Source of the DNA: Microvirga terrestris
GTDB lineage: Bacteria > Pseudomonadota > Alphaproteobacteria > Rhizobiales > Beijerinckiaceae
Direction: 5' to 3'
DNA: 64,000 bases
Assembly (NCBI RefSeq): GCF_015694425.1
Contig: NZ_JADQDN010000004.1
Span: 310,001 to 374,000 of the forward strand
Shown here: piece after piece, positions 9,437-18,098 of the stretch
Numbering within the stretch: the stretch's first letter is position 1
How the letters are laid out: every line of letters begins with the position of its first letter
Position numbers and translations under genes: made by a program
Notes under the pieces: model-generated
Database searches by the model: none
What the model was told of the DNA's origin: nothing
What the model saw: only the letters and a program-made list of their open reading frames with translations

Positions 9437-9685
9437 CTGTATCCCCAAAGGCCGGGTGCCTGGTTCTCGCCCAATGCGGTAGGCTTTATCCTCAACCGTA
9501 ATTTTAAGATTAAAGTTCCTTGAGACTATTGCAACAACCTTGTCCATCCACTGCAAAAACGGGCACCATACTTTGGTTTCAGGGCATTGCCCGGGGCTTG
9601 CAGGCCATATCCCAAGTCATGGGTAGGAAAATAGGCTAAAGCCTGCTGCTTGGCGAACAGGGGGGCGGCCCTATTCTGTTCGGTG

Positions 9686-11041
9686 ATGTTCAAAATCGAG
9701 CCGAAGAACCTGACGCACCATGCCCGGCACCTGCGCCTGGACACCTTGGTCCGCCTGCGCTGGCTCGCGGTCGCAGGGCAATCCGCGGCGGTGATCGGGG
9801 TCCGCTTCGGCCTCGGATTCCCCCTGCCCTTCGCCCTGTGCCTTCTGGTGATCGTCGCCTCGGTCTGGGTCAACCTGCTGCTGCGCATCCAGTACCCGGC
9901 GAGCCACCGGCTCAGCGACAACGTGGCCACGGCGCTGCTCGCCTTCGACATCCTGCAGCTCGCCGGCCTCCTGTATCTGACCGGCGGGCTGGAAAACCCC
10001 TTCGCCATGCTGTTCCTAGCGCCCGTGCTCATCTCGGCCACGGCGCTCACGCCGGAGCGGACCTTGGGGCTGGGCCTCCTGGCCGTGGGCTGCGCGACCT
10101 TTCTGGTGCTCGCCCACCGGCCCCTGCCTTGGTTTCCCGGGCAGACATTCTCGCTCCCCTTTCTCTATGTGACAGGGATCTGGACCGCGATCCTGCTTGG
10201 CACGGCGTTTACCGGCATCTATGCTTGGCGCGTGGCCGAGGAGGCCCGCCAGCTCTCCCAGGCGCTCGCCGCCACCGAGCTGGTGCTCGCCCGCGAGCAG
10301 CACCTGTCCCAGCTCGACGGACTGGCGGCAGCGGCGGCCCACGAACTCGGCACACCGCTCGCCACCATCGCGCTGGTCACCAAGGAGCTCAGCCATGCCA
10401 TGCCCAAGGACGGTCCGGTGGGCGAGGACCTGCGGCTCCTGCAGGAGCAGGTGGAGCGCTGCCGCACGATCCTGACGAAGCTCACCTCCATGGACGAGGA
10501 CGACGGGGGAGAGTTCCTGGAGACCGTCACGCTCAGCCATCTGGTGGAGGACATCGTCGAGCCGCAGCGGGCGGTCGGCTTCGACGTGAAGGTGATCACC
10601 AAAGGCGACGGACCCGAACCCATGTGCCGCCGCAATCCGGGGGTGGTCTACGGCTTGTCCAACATCCTCGACAACGCCACGGACTTTGCCGAAAGCCAGG
10701 TGACAATCGAAGCCTGCTGGTCTCCTCACGAGGTTTTCATCGAGATCCGGGATGACGGCCCCGGTTACGCGCCCGATATCCTGCTCAGGGTCGGCGAGCC
10801 CTATGTCACGACCCGCAGCGCCGCCGAGCGTTCGGAGGACAGCGAGGAGGGCGGAGGACTGGGGTTAGGATTGTTCATCGCTAAGACCCTGGTCGAGAGA
10901 TCGGGGGCCGAACTGACCCTGACGAACGCCGCCCCGCCAGCCTCGGGCGCCATGGCGCGGATCGTTTGGCCGCGTCAGGCGTTTGAACGAGGTGCGGCAA
11001 TTTCGCCGCAGGGAGGTTCCCTGGAGCCTCTCAAAGATTAG
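9686..11041 (+). CDS. actS: ActS/RegB/PrrB-family redox sensor histidine kinase
   Basis: A 451-residue membrane sensor kinase with six hydrophobic segments in residues 25-185. GGLENPF at residues 100-106 is the conserved quinone-sensing heptapeptide of RegB. The H-box AAAAHELGTPLATI carries the phosphorylated His219. Cys259 in QVERCRTIL corresponds to the redox-active cysteine of RegB. Asn, G1 and G2 ATP-binding boxes follow (ILDNATDFA, DDGPGYAP, GGGLGLGLFIAKTL). It should phosphorylate ActR under reducing or low-oxygen conditions. The ATG at 9686 is preferred over a TTG at 9650. Confidence 0.93.
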   Translation: MFKIEPKNLTHHARHLRLDTLVRLRWLAVAGQSAAVIGVRFGLGFPLPFALCLLVIVASVWVNLLLRIQYPASHRLSDNVATALLAFDILQLAGLLYLTGGLENPFAMLFLAPVLISATALTPERTLGLGLLAVGCATFLVLAHRPLPWFPGQTFSLPFLYVTGIWTAILLGTAFTGIYAWRVAEEARQLSQALAATELVLAREQHLSQLDGLAAAAAHELGTPLATIALVTKELSHAMPKDGPVGEDLRLLQEQVERCRTILTKLTSMDEDDGGEFLETVTLSHLVEDIVEPQRAVGFDVKVITKGDGPEPMCRRNPGVVYGLSNILDNATDFAESQVTIEACWSPHEVFIEIRDDGPGYAPDILLRVGEPYVTTRSAAERSEDSEEGGGLGLGLFIAKTLVERSGAELTLTNAAPPASGAMARIVWPRQAFERGAAISPQGGSLEPLKD

Positions 11042-11122
11042 GGGATGAATTCCCATATGAGAAAGGAGCTGATCAAGCTCGCCTCATGAAGGAATACCCT
11101 TAAGATGCAAGGAGATAGTCTG

Positions 11123-11680
11123 ATGGCCGATGCGCCTGCCGCATTCGAGGATCGCGCCGACAAGAGTCTCTTGATCGTCGACGACGACCGGCCGTTCTCG
11201 ACCCGTCTGGCCCGCGCCATGGAAGGCCGCGGCTACCAGGTTCGCGTGGCCGAGAGCGTGGCGGATGGCATTGCGGCTGTCGAAAGCGAACCGCCGGCCT
11301 TTGCGGTGATCGACATGCGCCTCGGCGACGGCAACGGACTCGACGTGATCGAGCGCCTGAAGCACCGCCGCCCGGACGCCCGTGGCGTCGTCCTCACCGG
11401 CTACGGCAACATCGCCACGGCCGTGACGGCGGTGAAGATGGGGGCCTTCGACTATCTCGCGAAGCCCGCCGACGCGGACGAGATCCACGCGGCCCTCATG
11501 GCCCAGCCGGGCGAGCGGGCGCTTCCGCCGGAAAACCCCATGTCGGCCGACCGGGTGCGCTGGGAGCACATCCAGCGCGTCTACGAGCTGTGCGGCCGCA
11601 ACGTCTCGGAGACGGCCCGCCGCCTCAACATGCACCGCCGGACCCTGCAACGCATCCTCGCCAAGCGCGCGCCGCGCTAA
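11123..11680 (+). CDS. actR: ActR/RegA/PrrA-family response regulator
   Basis: A 185-residue regulator paired with ActS, 81 bp downstream of it. The receiver domain has the acidic pair in LLIVDDDRPF, phospho-acceptor Asp64 in VIDMRLGDGNG, and the conserved Lys in YLAKPAD. A short linker leads to a Fis-type helix-turn-helix, NVSETARRLNMHRRTLQRIL, characteristic of RegA. I chose the ATG at 11123 because AAGGAG at 11109-11114 sits 8 nt upstream. An ATG at 11105 is the alternative. Known RegA homologues control respiration, carbon and nitrogen fixation and photosynthesis genes; the targets here are not visible. Confidence 0.93.
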   Translation: MADAPAAFEDRADKSLLIVDDDRPFSTRLARAMEGRGYQVRVAESVADGIAAVESEPPAFAVIDMRLGDGNGLDVIERLKHRRPDARGVVLTGYGNIATAVTAVKMGAFDYLAKPADADEIHAALMAQPGERALPPENPMSADRVRWEHIQRVYELCGRNVSETARRLNMHRRTLQRILAKRAPR

Positions 11681-11687
11681 GCCGTTC

Positions 11688-12185
11688 TCAAAGCCGTCCG
11701 TCCGCAATCCTGTCGGGATCAGCCAGCGTGTGCAGCAGGGATGCGGCCGCGTGCGCGAAGCGCAGGGTCACGGCCTTGCGGCGCGCGCCTGCCAGCGGGT
11801 GATGCGACGCCTCGCGCAGGATCGCCGCCCCGAAGCTGTCGGCGATGATCAGGCCGCGATCCTCCGGCAGGATGTCGAACGGCACCGTCTCCGGCACGGC
11901 GAAATAGAACCGATCGCAGAAATCCTCGTAGTCGGGCCATTTCTGGTCGGCCCGGAAATCCGCCACGCTCGACTTGATCTCGATGATGGTGAGCGCCCCG
12001 TCGGGTGCGAGCGCGATGAGATCGGCGCGGCGTCCATTGGCGAGGGTGAATTCCGGCAGGGTCACGTGCCCGAGCTGTGAGAACAGGCGGCGCACGCCGC
12101 GCTGGATTCCGGCCGCCACGGGCGACTGGCGCCCGTCGACAGGCAGGATGATGGGACGGGACATGAGTGCAGGCGAATCGGACAT
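11688..12185 (-). CDS. mmcB: MmcB-family DNA repair protein
   Basis: A 165-residue protein matching MmcB (formerly DUF1052). It is a PD-(D/E)xK nuclease-like fold with LPEFTLANGRRADLIAL, then IIEIKSSVADFRADQKWPDY, where the D...EIK pattern provides the predicted metal site. In Caulobacter MmcB is SOS-regulated and takes part in mitomycin C damage tolerance. Here no LexA box was checked for. It is convergent with actR, with 7 bp between the stop codons. A second in-frame ATG lies 7 codons in. Confidence 0.88.
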   Translation of the reverse strand: MSDSPALMSRPIILPVDGRQSPVAAGIQRGVRRLFSQLGHVTLPEFTLANGRRADLIALAPDGALTIIEIKSSVADFRADQKWPDYEDFCDRFYFAVPETVPFDILPEDRGLIIADSFGAAILREASHHPLAGARRKAVTLRFAHAAASLLHTLADPDRIADGRL

Positions 12186-12263
12186 GGGGCCTAAGGTATC
12201 ATTCCCTCGCCGCCGTCCTGCAACGGCCCCGTTGTCGCGCTTGCTCCGGAAAAATTCCGGCCG

Positions 12264-13160
12264 CTACCGAAAGCGCCCTCGCAGCACCGAGGTCAGCCGC
12301 ATGAGGTGGTTGCGCCTGAGCACGATGATCAGCACGCCGCACAGGGCAAGCCCCGTCCCGACGGCCATTCGTGCGTCGAACCGGTCGCCCGTGACGAGAA
12401 TGCCCAAAGCCACCGTCAGCAGAGGGTTCATGATCAGCAGAGGGGCAATGATGTTGGCGGGGTATTTGCGGATCAGGCCATAGTAGATCGTGTGAGCGAT
12501 CAGCGACACGACAAGGGCCGAAAACAACAGGGCTGCCACGAAATTCCAGCCGCCCGCCATCACCTTGTCCGCCTGCCCCGACTCGAGCGTCGTTGTCAGG
12601 AGGATCATGGGCATCACCGAGGCGAGCCCGATCCAGGCCTGAAACTGCAGCGGCTTCACGCCCTCGATCTGCTTCATCATCACGGCGGCCAGCGACCCGA
12701 CGGCCGTGGAGGCCAGAACCAGGAGAAGGCCCGCGGAGAGCGGAAAGCCGCCGTCCGGATCCCACATCACGAGCACACCGCCGGCGAAGGTCAGCACGAT
12801 GCCGAGCGCCCGCCTGCCATCGATCCGCTCTCTGAGCACCAAAAGAGAGAGAAGCGCCGTGATCGGGATTCCGAGCTGACTGACCACCGCGGCACTCGAC
12901 GGGCTCGCGCTTCTGATGCCGAGGAAGAACAACGCGAAGCCACCGCCACCCATCAGGAACCCGACCAGGAGGATGCGCCATCGCGGCCGCGGTGCCGGCA
13001 GCAGCCACGGAAGAGCGAGCACCGCCACGATGCCGAAGCGCACGGCCGCATAGAACAGGGGCGGGATTTCCATGCCCGACACGACGATCTTGCTGACGAT
13101 GGTATGGGCCGCCCACAGGAAGCAGACGAGAAACATCAGGAAGAGATCGCGAAGGGCCAT
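12264..13160 (-). CDS. DMT-family (EamA) transporter
   Basis: 298 residues, ten predicted membrane helices in two EamA repeats, beginning MALRDLFLMFLVCFLWAAHT at the ATG at 13160. The frame is open further upstream, but that part is low-complexity and overlaps the TPR gene. Members export amino acids or other small metabolites, and the substrate is unknown. It ends about 80 bp from mmcB on the same strand. A second, unrelated EamA protein lies at 57.2-58.1 kb. Confidence 0.87.
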   Translation of the reverse strand: MALRDLFLMFLVCFLWAAHTIVSKIVVSGMEIPPLFYAAVRFGIVAVLALPWLLPAPRPRWRILLVGFLMGGGGFALFFLGIRSASPSSAAVVSQLGIPITALLSLLVLRERIDGRRALGIVLTFAGGVLVMWDPDGGFPLSAGLLLVLASTAVGSLAAVMMKQIEGVKPLQFQAWIGLASVMPMILLTTTLESGQADKVMAGGWNFVAALLFSALVVSLIAHTIYYGLIRKYPANIIAPLLIMNPLLTVALGILVTGDRFDARMAVGTGLALCGVLIIVLRRNHLMRLTSVLRGRFR

Positions 13161-13288
13161 GGTGTTGGATAGCTCGGCCGTCTTGCCGGGTGCAAATGTT
13201 GAGAGCGGGGGGCTGGCATGATCGTGGGGAGGACTGTGCCTCGCACCGACAATTCTGCGGCAGGATCGCAAAGAGGAATGAAGAATTC

Positions 13289-13855
13289 CTAATGCAGCAT
13301 GAGGTGATGCGGCGACAGATTCTCCAGCATGTCGCGCAGGTCCTCCATGTGCGGATTGATGCCGAGCGCGATCTGGAAAGCGGCGCGCGCTTCGTTGAGA
13401 TGGCCGTGGCGCAGGCAGATATTGCCGAACCCGGCAATCGCACCGAAATGGCGCGGCTCGAGGCGCAGGGTCTGGGCGATGTCGAGCAGGCTGTCCGCAT
13501 CGCGCTTCTCGATGGAGGCAAGCGTCGCGCGCTTGTTCCAGGCCTCCGGCCAGTCCGGATACAGGGCGACCAGATGGTCGAGCAGCGGCCCGGCCTTCTT
13601 CAGCGATCCCGAGCCCATGGCCTCGACGGCCGCCGCCATGGTCTCTTCGGCGAGGCGGTCCTCGTGCGAGCTCCAGAGAGCCCAGATCTGATCCTCGATC
13701 TCCTCCACCGGCCGGGGCGGATCCTCCATGGCGAGTTCCTGGAAGAGGGCGGTCAGGCGGCGCGGCAGATCGGGGCATGGGGTGTGCGCCGGAACCTCGA
13801 GAACGAGCTGGAAAACCGGATCAATCGGCAGGGGGGACGGCAAAGGGGACGTCAT
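13289..13855 (-). CDS. Tetratricopeptide repeat protein
   Basis: A 188-residue soluble protein without a signal peptide. Residues about 85-175 form TPR-like helices (ALYPDWPEAWNKRATLASIE, then GNICLRHGHLNEARAAFQIA and LGINPHMEDLR). The proline-rich start and acidic middle are typical of an alphaproteobacterial TPR family of unknown function. The ATG at 13855 was chosen because upstream codons do not look coding. It sits 128 bp upstream of the EamA gene. A partner-binding scaffold role is only inference. Confidence 0.8.
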   Translation of the reverse strand: MTSPLPSPLPIDPVFQLVLEVPAHTPCPDLPRRLTALFQELAMEDPPRPVEEIEDQIWALWSSHEDRLAEETMAAAVEAMGSGSLKKAGPLLDHLVALYPDWPEAWNKRATLASIEKRDADSLLDIAQTLRLEPRHFGAIAGFGNICLRHGHLNEARAAFQIALGINPHMEDLRDMLENLSPHHLMLH

Positions 13856-14186
13856 GGGCGGGCTCACCGATCCTCCATGGCAGGCAGTCAGCCAAGGCAG
13901 GTGACATAGAGTCGAAGTGCGGCACGGCGAGAGGGCAAATGGCTGCCGCTGCCGAAACAAGCAACGGCCCGATTGTATCCAGACGCATTTCTGGCCGCGG
14001 TTCCCCACTATTGAGGCGAAGAAGGCTTCGCGCATCGCGTGAAAACCGGCCCTGGTTTCAGGCTCAACACGATGCAGTCATTATCGAATTGAGCATCGGC
14101 GGATCCCAAAAGTGGTTTCCACTTTTCGGCCCGATGCTCTAGGCTCTGCTAACGTCACTGAACCTGAATAATCATTGGAGCTGCCC
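13856..14186. other. Divergent intergenic region with repeat copy 2
   Basis: About 330 bp between the TPR gene and the ABC-like gene. Its right part, 14031-14139, is a composite repeat with module B first and module A at 14091-14139. The rest presumably contains the two divergent promoters, but I see no convincing -35/-10 pair. Confidence 0.6.
14031..14139. repeat. Composite palindromic repeat, copy 2
   Basis: Module B, from CGCATCGCGTGAAAACCGG to CACGATGC (14031-14073), is followed by module A at 14091-14139 (GAGCATCGG...CCCAAAAGTGG...CCACTTTT...CCGATGCTC). The module order is inverted relative to copy 1. Confidence 0.8.
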
Positions 14187-16733
14187 TTGGGAGCCGTCAT
14201 CGAGCGCGACCCGTTGCGCCTGGCCTGGAAAACCTCGCCCGTCCGGCATCTGGCCGGTTTCGGCCTGCTCTTGCTGGCGGGCTTCCTGATCCTGATCGGC
14301 TTCGATCTGGTCCGGCAGATGGTCGACCGGGCGACCGGAGGCGCTGAGGCCTGGAATGCGCCCGCCAGCTTCCTGCGGATCGCCCTCACGCCGCCGGCCA
14401 ACCTGTGGCCGGGGTCCCTGGTGCTGTTTCATGGCTTTGCCCTCGATCCCGAGACCTTTGCGCTTGCAGCCGTCATCGGCGTGCTGGCTATCCCTATCCT
14501 TATCGGGCTGATCCTGGTGGCGCTCGAATGGGTGGCGGTCGGGATCGGCGTGCGCATGCTCATGCGGGCCCAGTCGGCGGCCCTCGACATCATCCTGAAA
14601 GTGCCCTCCGCGTCGCATGACGAGATCGCCATGATCTCGACGCTCGCCGCCCGGGGGCTGGCCCGCGAGAACGGCGTGCTGGGAGCGAGCCTCCTGATTC
14701 CGGTGAAGCTCGGTGGCATGATCGGGCTGGCCTGTGCCTATGTGTTCGTCATGGATTGGCATCTGGGTGCCGTTCTGGCTGTGGTCCTCGCTCTCGCCAT
14801 GGTCGTGAGCGCGCGCCGGGCGCTCCTGCGTTTCGACGCCGCCGCGGCCCGCCACCGGGAGGGCGACGAGGCCGAAGGGGTGTTCGCGGACCTCGAGCAG
14901 CGCCTGCCGGCCCTGCGCGCCCATGGCACCGCGCCTTTCGAGCGCGACCGGGTGCAGCGCACTCTCATGAGCGGCCATCGCCCGGTGATGCGGGAGGAAT
15001 ACCGTCTGGCCGTCATGGAGGCGGCTTCCGCGGCCGTACTCATGATCGCCCCCCTGGCGGTCCTGGCCCTCGGGGCCTGGTTCTCGCAGTCTCGCCCGCT
15101 GACGGCCGGAACGGTTGCGGCCAGCGTGCTGGCCGCGGCCCTCGCCGCCTACGGCACCCGCGAGGTGGTGCAGTGGCACCGGCTGATCATGCGGGCCAGG
15201 GCGCTGCTCGTCGATCTCGGTAAGGGCCTGGCGCCGCTGAAGCTGCGCGCCGCGCTCAAAGGCAAGGCGAGCCTGCCGGAGAACGGCGCCCTCGTGGCAC
15301 AAGGTGTTTCGGCCTACGATCCTGCAAGCGGCGCGCGCGTTGCGTCCGTCAACCTCTCCCTCGCCTTCCCGTCCCATGTGGCCCTGGTGGGCGACGGCGA
15401 TGCGGGCCCGAGGCTTCTCGCCGCCCTGATGAGCGGCCAGCTGCCGCCGTCCATGGGCCGCCTGACTTATGGCGGGGTGGACCTTGCCGCCGCCAGCCCC
15501 GTTGAGCGCAGCCAGCGCATCGCGTTTACGGGGCAGACGGTGCTGATCGAGGGCAGCCTGAAGGACAACCTGCTCTATGGCTGCTCGGCACCGGCGGGCG
15601 AACTCGGCCACCGCCTGTCCGAGGCCATCGCCATCGCCGGTCTCGACCGCCTGACCCATGCCCGCGGCCTGTCCGGCACCATCGATCCGGCCCGGGAGCC
15701 GAAATTTGCCGATGCCGTGGTGGAGGCGCGCCGTTTCGTCGAGGCGGCGCTCACGGCCGAGAACCTCGACCGCTTCGTCGATCCGTTCAGCGCCACGCGC
15801 TACAACCGCTATGCCACGATCGGCGAGAACCTGCTTTTCGGAAAGCCCATCGGCGACGCCTTCCGGGAGGATAGCCTGTCCGGTCACCCCTTCGTGCGGG
15901 CGATCCTGGAGGCCAACGAGCTGACCAAGCCGCTCGCCCGCATGGGATTGTCGATCGCCACCAGCATGATCGAGATCTTTTCGGAGATCCCGGACGGCTC
16001 TCCGCTGTTCGACCGCTTCTCCTTCTTCTCGGCGGCGGACCGGCCCTACTTCCAGGATCTCGTCGACCGCCGCAACGAGCAGCGCCGCAGCGACAAGACC
16101 TCCCGCGATCAGGAGCGCCTGATCGGTCTCGCGCTTCGCTACAACGAGAGCCGGCACCGCTTAGGGTTGCTCGAACCGGGCCTGGAGGAGCGCATCCTGG
16201 TCGCCCGCGCCGATTTCGCCCGCATGCTGCCGGTGAGCCTGAAATCCGCCATCGAGTTCTACGACGAGGCGCGGTTCTGCGCGGCGGCGAGCATCCAGGA
16301 CAACCTGCTCTTCGGCCGGATCGCGGCCGACCAGGCGGGCGCCCTCGACGCGGTGCAGGAGGTGACCCGCCGGGTGCTGACCCAGCGCGGCCTCGACGGC
16401 GAGGTGTCGCGCATCGGGCTCGACACGCCGATCGATCCGCAAGGGGACGACCTAACCCTCACCGAGTTGGCGGCGGTCGATCTCGTGCGCGGTCTCGTGC
16501 GCCGACCGAGCGTCCTGGTGGTTCAGCGGGCGCTCGATGGCCTGCCGGGACCGGCGGCCGACAAGCTGGTGATGAACCTGCGTCGGGCCCTCGTCGGCCG
16601 CGGCCTGATCCTCGTGACGCCCGAGATCTCGCCGGCCATGGATCAACCGCCCTTCGATGCTGTTATCCATTTCGAGCGGGGCGAGCCCGTGATGGAGCGC
16701 CGCACCCGGCGTCTGGAGGCGTTAAGTGCGTGA
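14187..16733 (+). CDS. ABC exporter-like protein with degenerate ATPase motifs
   Basis: About 848 residues. An exporter-type membrane domain (about six helices, residues 20-330) is followed by an expanded nucleotide-binding-like domain. The Walker A position reads GDGDAGPR (402-409), so the lysine and the serine/threonine are lost. The signature position reads LTLTE (756-760) and Walker B reads VLVVQRALD, lacking the usual aspartate-glutamate. The segment (S/T)hxxNLL(Y/F)G, which normally follows the Q-loop once, appears three times, at N461, N548 and N706. I recall a large family of such ABC proteins in Alphaproteobacteria with the same insertion but better motifs. The start is a TTG at 14187 with GGAG 6 nt upstream; no ATG occurs before 14317. 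Substrate and activity are unknown, and ATP hydrolysis looks unlikely. Confidence 0.75.
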   Translation: MGAVIERDPLRLAWKTSPVRHLAGFGLLLLAGFLILIGFDLVRQMVDRATGGAEAWNAPASFLRIALTPPANLWPGSLVLFHGFALDPETFALAAVIGVLAIPILIGLILVALEWVAVGIGVRMLMRAQSAALDIILKVPSASHDEIAMISTLAARGLARENGVLGASLLIPVKLGGMIGLACAYVFVMDWHLGAVLAVVLALAMVVSARRALLRFDAAAARHREGDEAEGVFADLEQRLPALRAHGTAPFERDRVQRTLMSGHRPVMREEYRLAVMEAASAAVLMIAPLAVLALGAWFSQSRPLTAGTVAASVLAAALAAYGTREVVQWHRLIMRARALLVDLGKGLAPLKLRAALKGKASLPENGALVAQGVSAYDPASGARVASVNLSLAFPSHVALVGDGDAGPRLLAALMSGQLPPSMGRLTYGGVDLAAASPVERSQRIAFTGQTVLIEGSLKDNLLYGCSAPAGELGHRLSEAIAIAGLDRLTHARGLSGTIDPAREPKFADAVVEARRFVEAALTAENLDRFVDPFSATRYNRYATIGENLLFGKPIGDAFREDSLSGHPFVRAILEANELTKPLARMGLSIATSMIEIFSEIPDGSPLFDRFSFFSAADRPYFQDLVDRRNEQRRSDKTSRDQERLIGLALRYNESRHRLGLLEPGLEERILVARADFARMLPVSLKSAIEFYDEARFCAAASIQDNLLFGRIAADQAGALDAVQEVTRRVLTQRGLDGEVSRIGLDTPIDPQGDDLTLTELAAVDLVRGLVRRPSVLVVQRALDGLPGPAADKLVMNLRRALVGRGLILVTPEISPAMDQPPFDAVIHFERGEPVMERRTRRLEALSA

Positions 16734-16746
16734 CATCTTTCGCCCT

Positions 16747-16789
16747 GTGCAACCTCTGGACAAGCCATCCGCTTGTCCAGAGGTTGCAC
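16747..16789. repeat. Perfect 18-bp inverted repeat
   Basis: The arms at 16747-16764 (GTGCAACCTCTGGACAAG) and 16772-16789 match perfectly, with a 7-nt loop. It starts 13 bp after the ABC-like gene. No T-run follows on either strand, so a rho-independent terminator is possible but atypical. An RNA-stabilising hairpin or a protein site is equally possible. Confidence 0.7.
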
Positions 16790-16802
16790 CAGCCAAGATC
16801 AG

Positions 16803-16852
16803 GAGCATCGAATGCATCCCAAAAGTGGCTTCCACTTTTAGGTCCGGTGCTC
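16803..16852. repeat. Palindromic repeat module A, copy 3
   Basis: GAGCATCG, then CCCAAAAGTGG paired with CCACTTTTAGG, then CCGGTGCTC. It is a slightly decayed single module without module B, immediately after the 18-bp inverted repeat. Confidence 0.75.
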
Positions 16853-16942
16853 TTGACCCATCGTCCGTCTCGGGGGCAGCTTACCGCAGTCCATGTGCGC
16901 CAGCGCACATAAGAGGGGTTTTCGTTACATCATGATCCTGCC

Positions 16943-17854
16943 ATGGTAAGGCGTGTTGCATCCTCTGACGCATTGCAGGTCCGGTTCTGGGGCACACGCG
17001 GCTCCACCTGCGCATCCGGGCCTCAGTTCGTCGAGTTCGGATCGCATACCCCCTGCGTCGAGGTCCGATGCGGCGAGCGTCTCTTCATCCTCGATGCGGG
17101 CACCGGCCTCTCGGCACTGGGCATGGAACTCGGCCAGACCGCTCCCGAGAAGATTGACATCCTCCTCAGCCACCTCCACCTCGACCACATCAGCGGCCTG
17201 CCCTTCTTCAAGCCGGCCCTGCTCGCGAAGGAGCGCGTGATCCGCACCTATTGCGGACATCTGGAGGGCGAGAGCGCCATGGAGCCCCTCGGCCGTCTCT
17301 TCGCCCCGCCCCTGTTCCCGGTCCGCCTCGGCCAGCTTCCGGCCCGGTTCGAGTATCACGGCTTCAGGGCCGGCGAGCCAATTACCTTCGACGACGGAAC
17401 CCGGATCGAAACCCACCTTCTCAACCATCCCGGCGGCGCCACCGGCTACCGCCTCAGTCATAGCGGCCGCAGCGTCTGCTACATCAGCGACGTGGAGCAC
17501 AGCGATCCCTGGCCCGATCCGGATCTCGCCGCCTTCGTGCGCGATACCGACCTGATGATCTTCGACGGCATGTTCTCGGATGCCGAATACTCTTATTGCC
17601 GAGGCTGGGGCCATTCCACTTGGCAGAAGGGCGTCGAGCTCTCGAAGGCCGCCGGCGTCAAGGCGCTCGCCATCTTCCACCTCTATCCCGGCCACGACGA
17701 CGCCTTCCTGAAGAACGCCGAGGCCGAGATGCAGGCCGTGATGCCCACCGCCTTCATGGCGCGCGAGCGGCAGAGCCTGACGTTTGAGCCGGTGAATGAA
17801 GAGCTGGAGACTGATTGTTCCGAGCCTGCTTTGGCTCAAGCTGGGCAGGATTGA
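16943..17854 (+). CDS. MBL-fold metallo-hydrolase
   Basis: A 303-residue cytosolic metallo-beta-lactamase-fold protein. The zinc motif is SHLHLDH (HxHxDH) near residue 76. Further ligands are expected in NHPGGATGY, SDVEH and IFDGMFSD, with a late histidine in IFHLYPGHDD. The start FWGTRGS with FILDAGTGLSALG is typical of the COG1235-like phosphodiesterase branch, which includes cyclic phosphodiesterases and RNase Z relatives. The substrate is unknown. It lies about 210 bp after the ABC-like gene on the same strand. I recall that pairing in other alphaproteobacteria, sometimes with cyclic-nucleotide genes, but could not check. Confidence 0.85.
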   Translation: MVRRVASSDALQVRFWGTRGSTCASGPQFVEFGSHTPCVEVRCGERLFILDAGTGLSALGMELGQTAPEKIDILLSHLHLDHISGLPFFKPALLAKERVIRTYCGHLEGESAMEPLGRLFAPPLFPVRLGQLPARFEYHGFRAGEPITFDDGTRIETHLLNHPGGATGYRLSHSGRSVCYISDVEHSDPWPDPDLAAFVRDTDLMIFDGMFSDAEYSYCRGWGHSTWQKGVELSKAAGVKALAIFHLYPGHDDAFLKNAEAEMQAVMPTAFMARERQSLTFEPVNEELETDCSEPALAQAGQD

Positions 17855-18098
17855 CTCGAGGTCATCAAAAATGCCTGCCTGTGCCAGCATCTGTGCATTG
17901 AAGTGCTGAGCATTTCTACCATCCCACACCCCGCGGAGATGAGCGAATAGCAGAGCATCGCGCCCTGCTGTCGTTAAATTTAATGAAGATGCCGGATCGG
18001 GGGAGCCATCTAGAAGTTTCAATATGCTCTTATTTATGATATGTTATTACATAATATATGACTGCATCCGGGCCCCCCTCGAGTAAAGAGAGGTTTGC

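Noticed and set aside
12264..13778. A single 504-residue protein covering the EamA and TPR loci
   Set aside because: The upstream part is low-complexity read-through. The EamA domain starts cleanly at 13160 and a separate TPR gene occupies another frame.
14172..16157. Minus-strand frame of 661 codons opposite the ABC-like gene
   Set aside because: Composition is that of a shadow frame. The plus strand shows membrane helices and ABC-derived motifs throughout.
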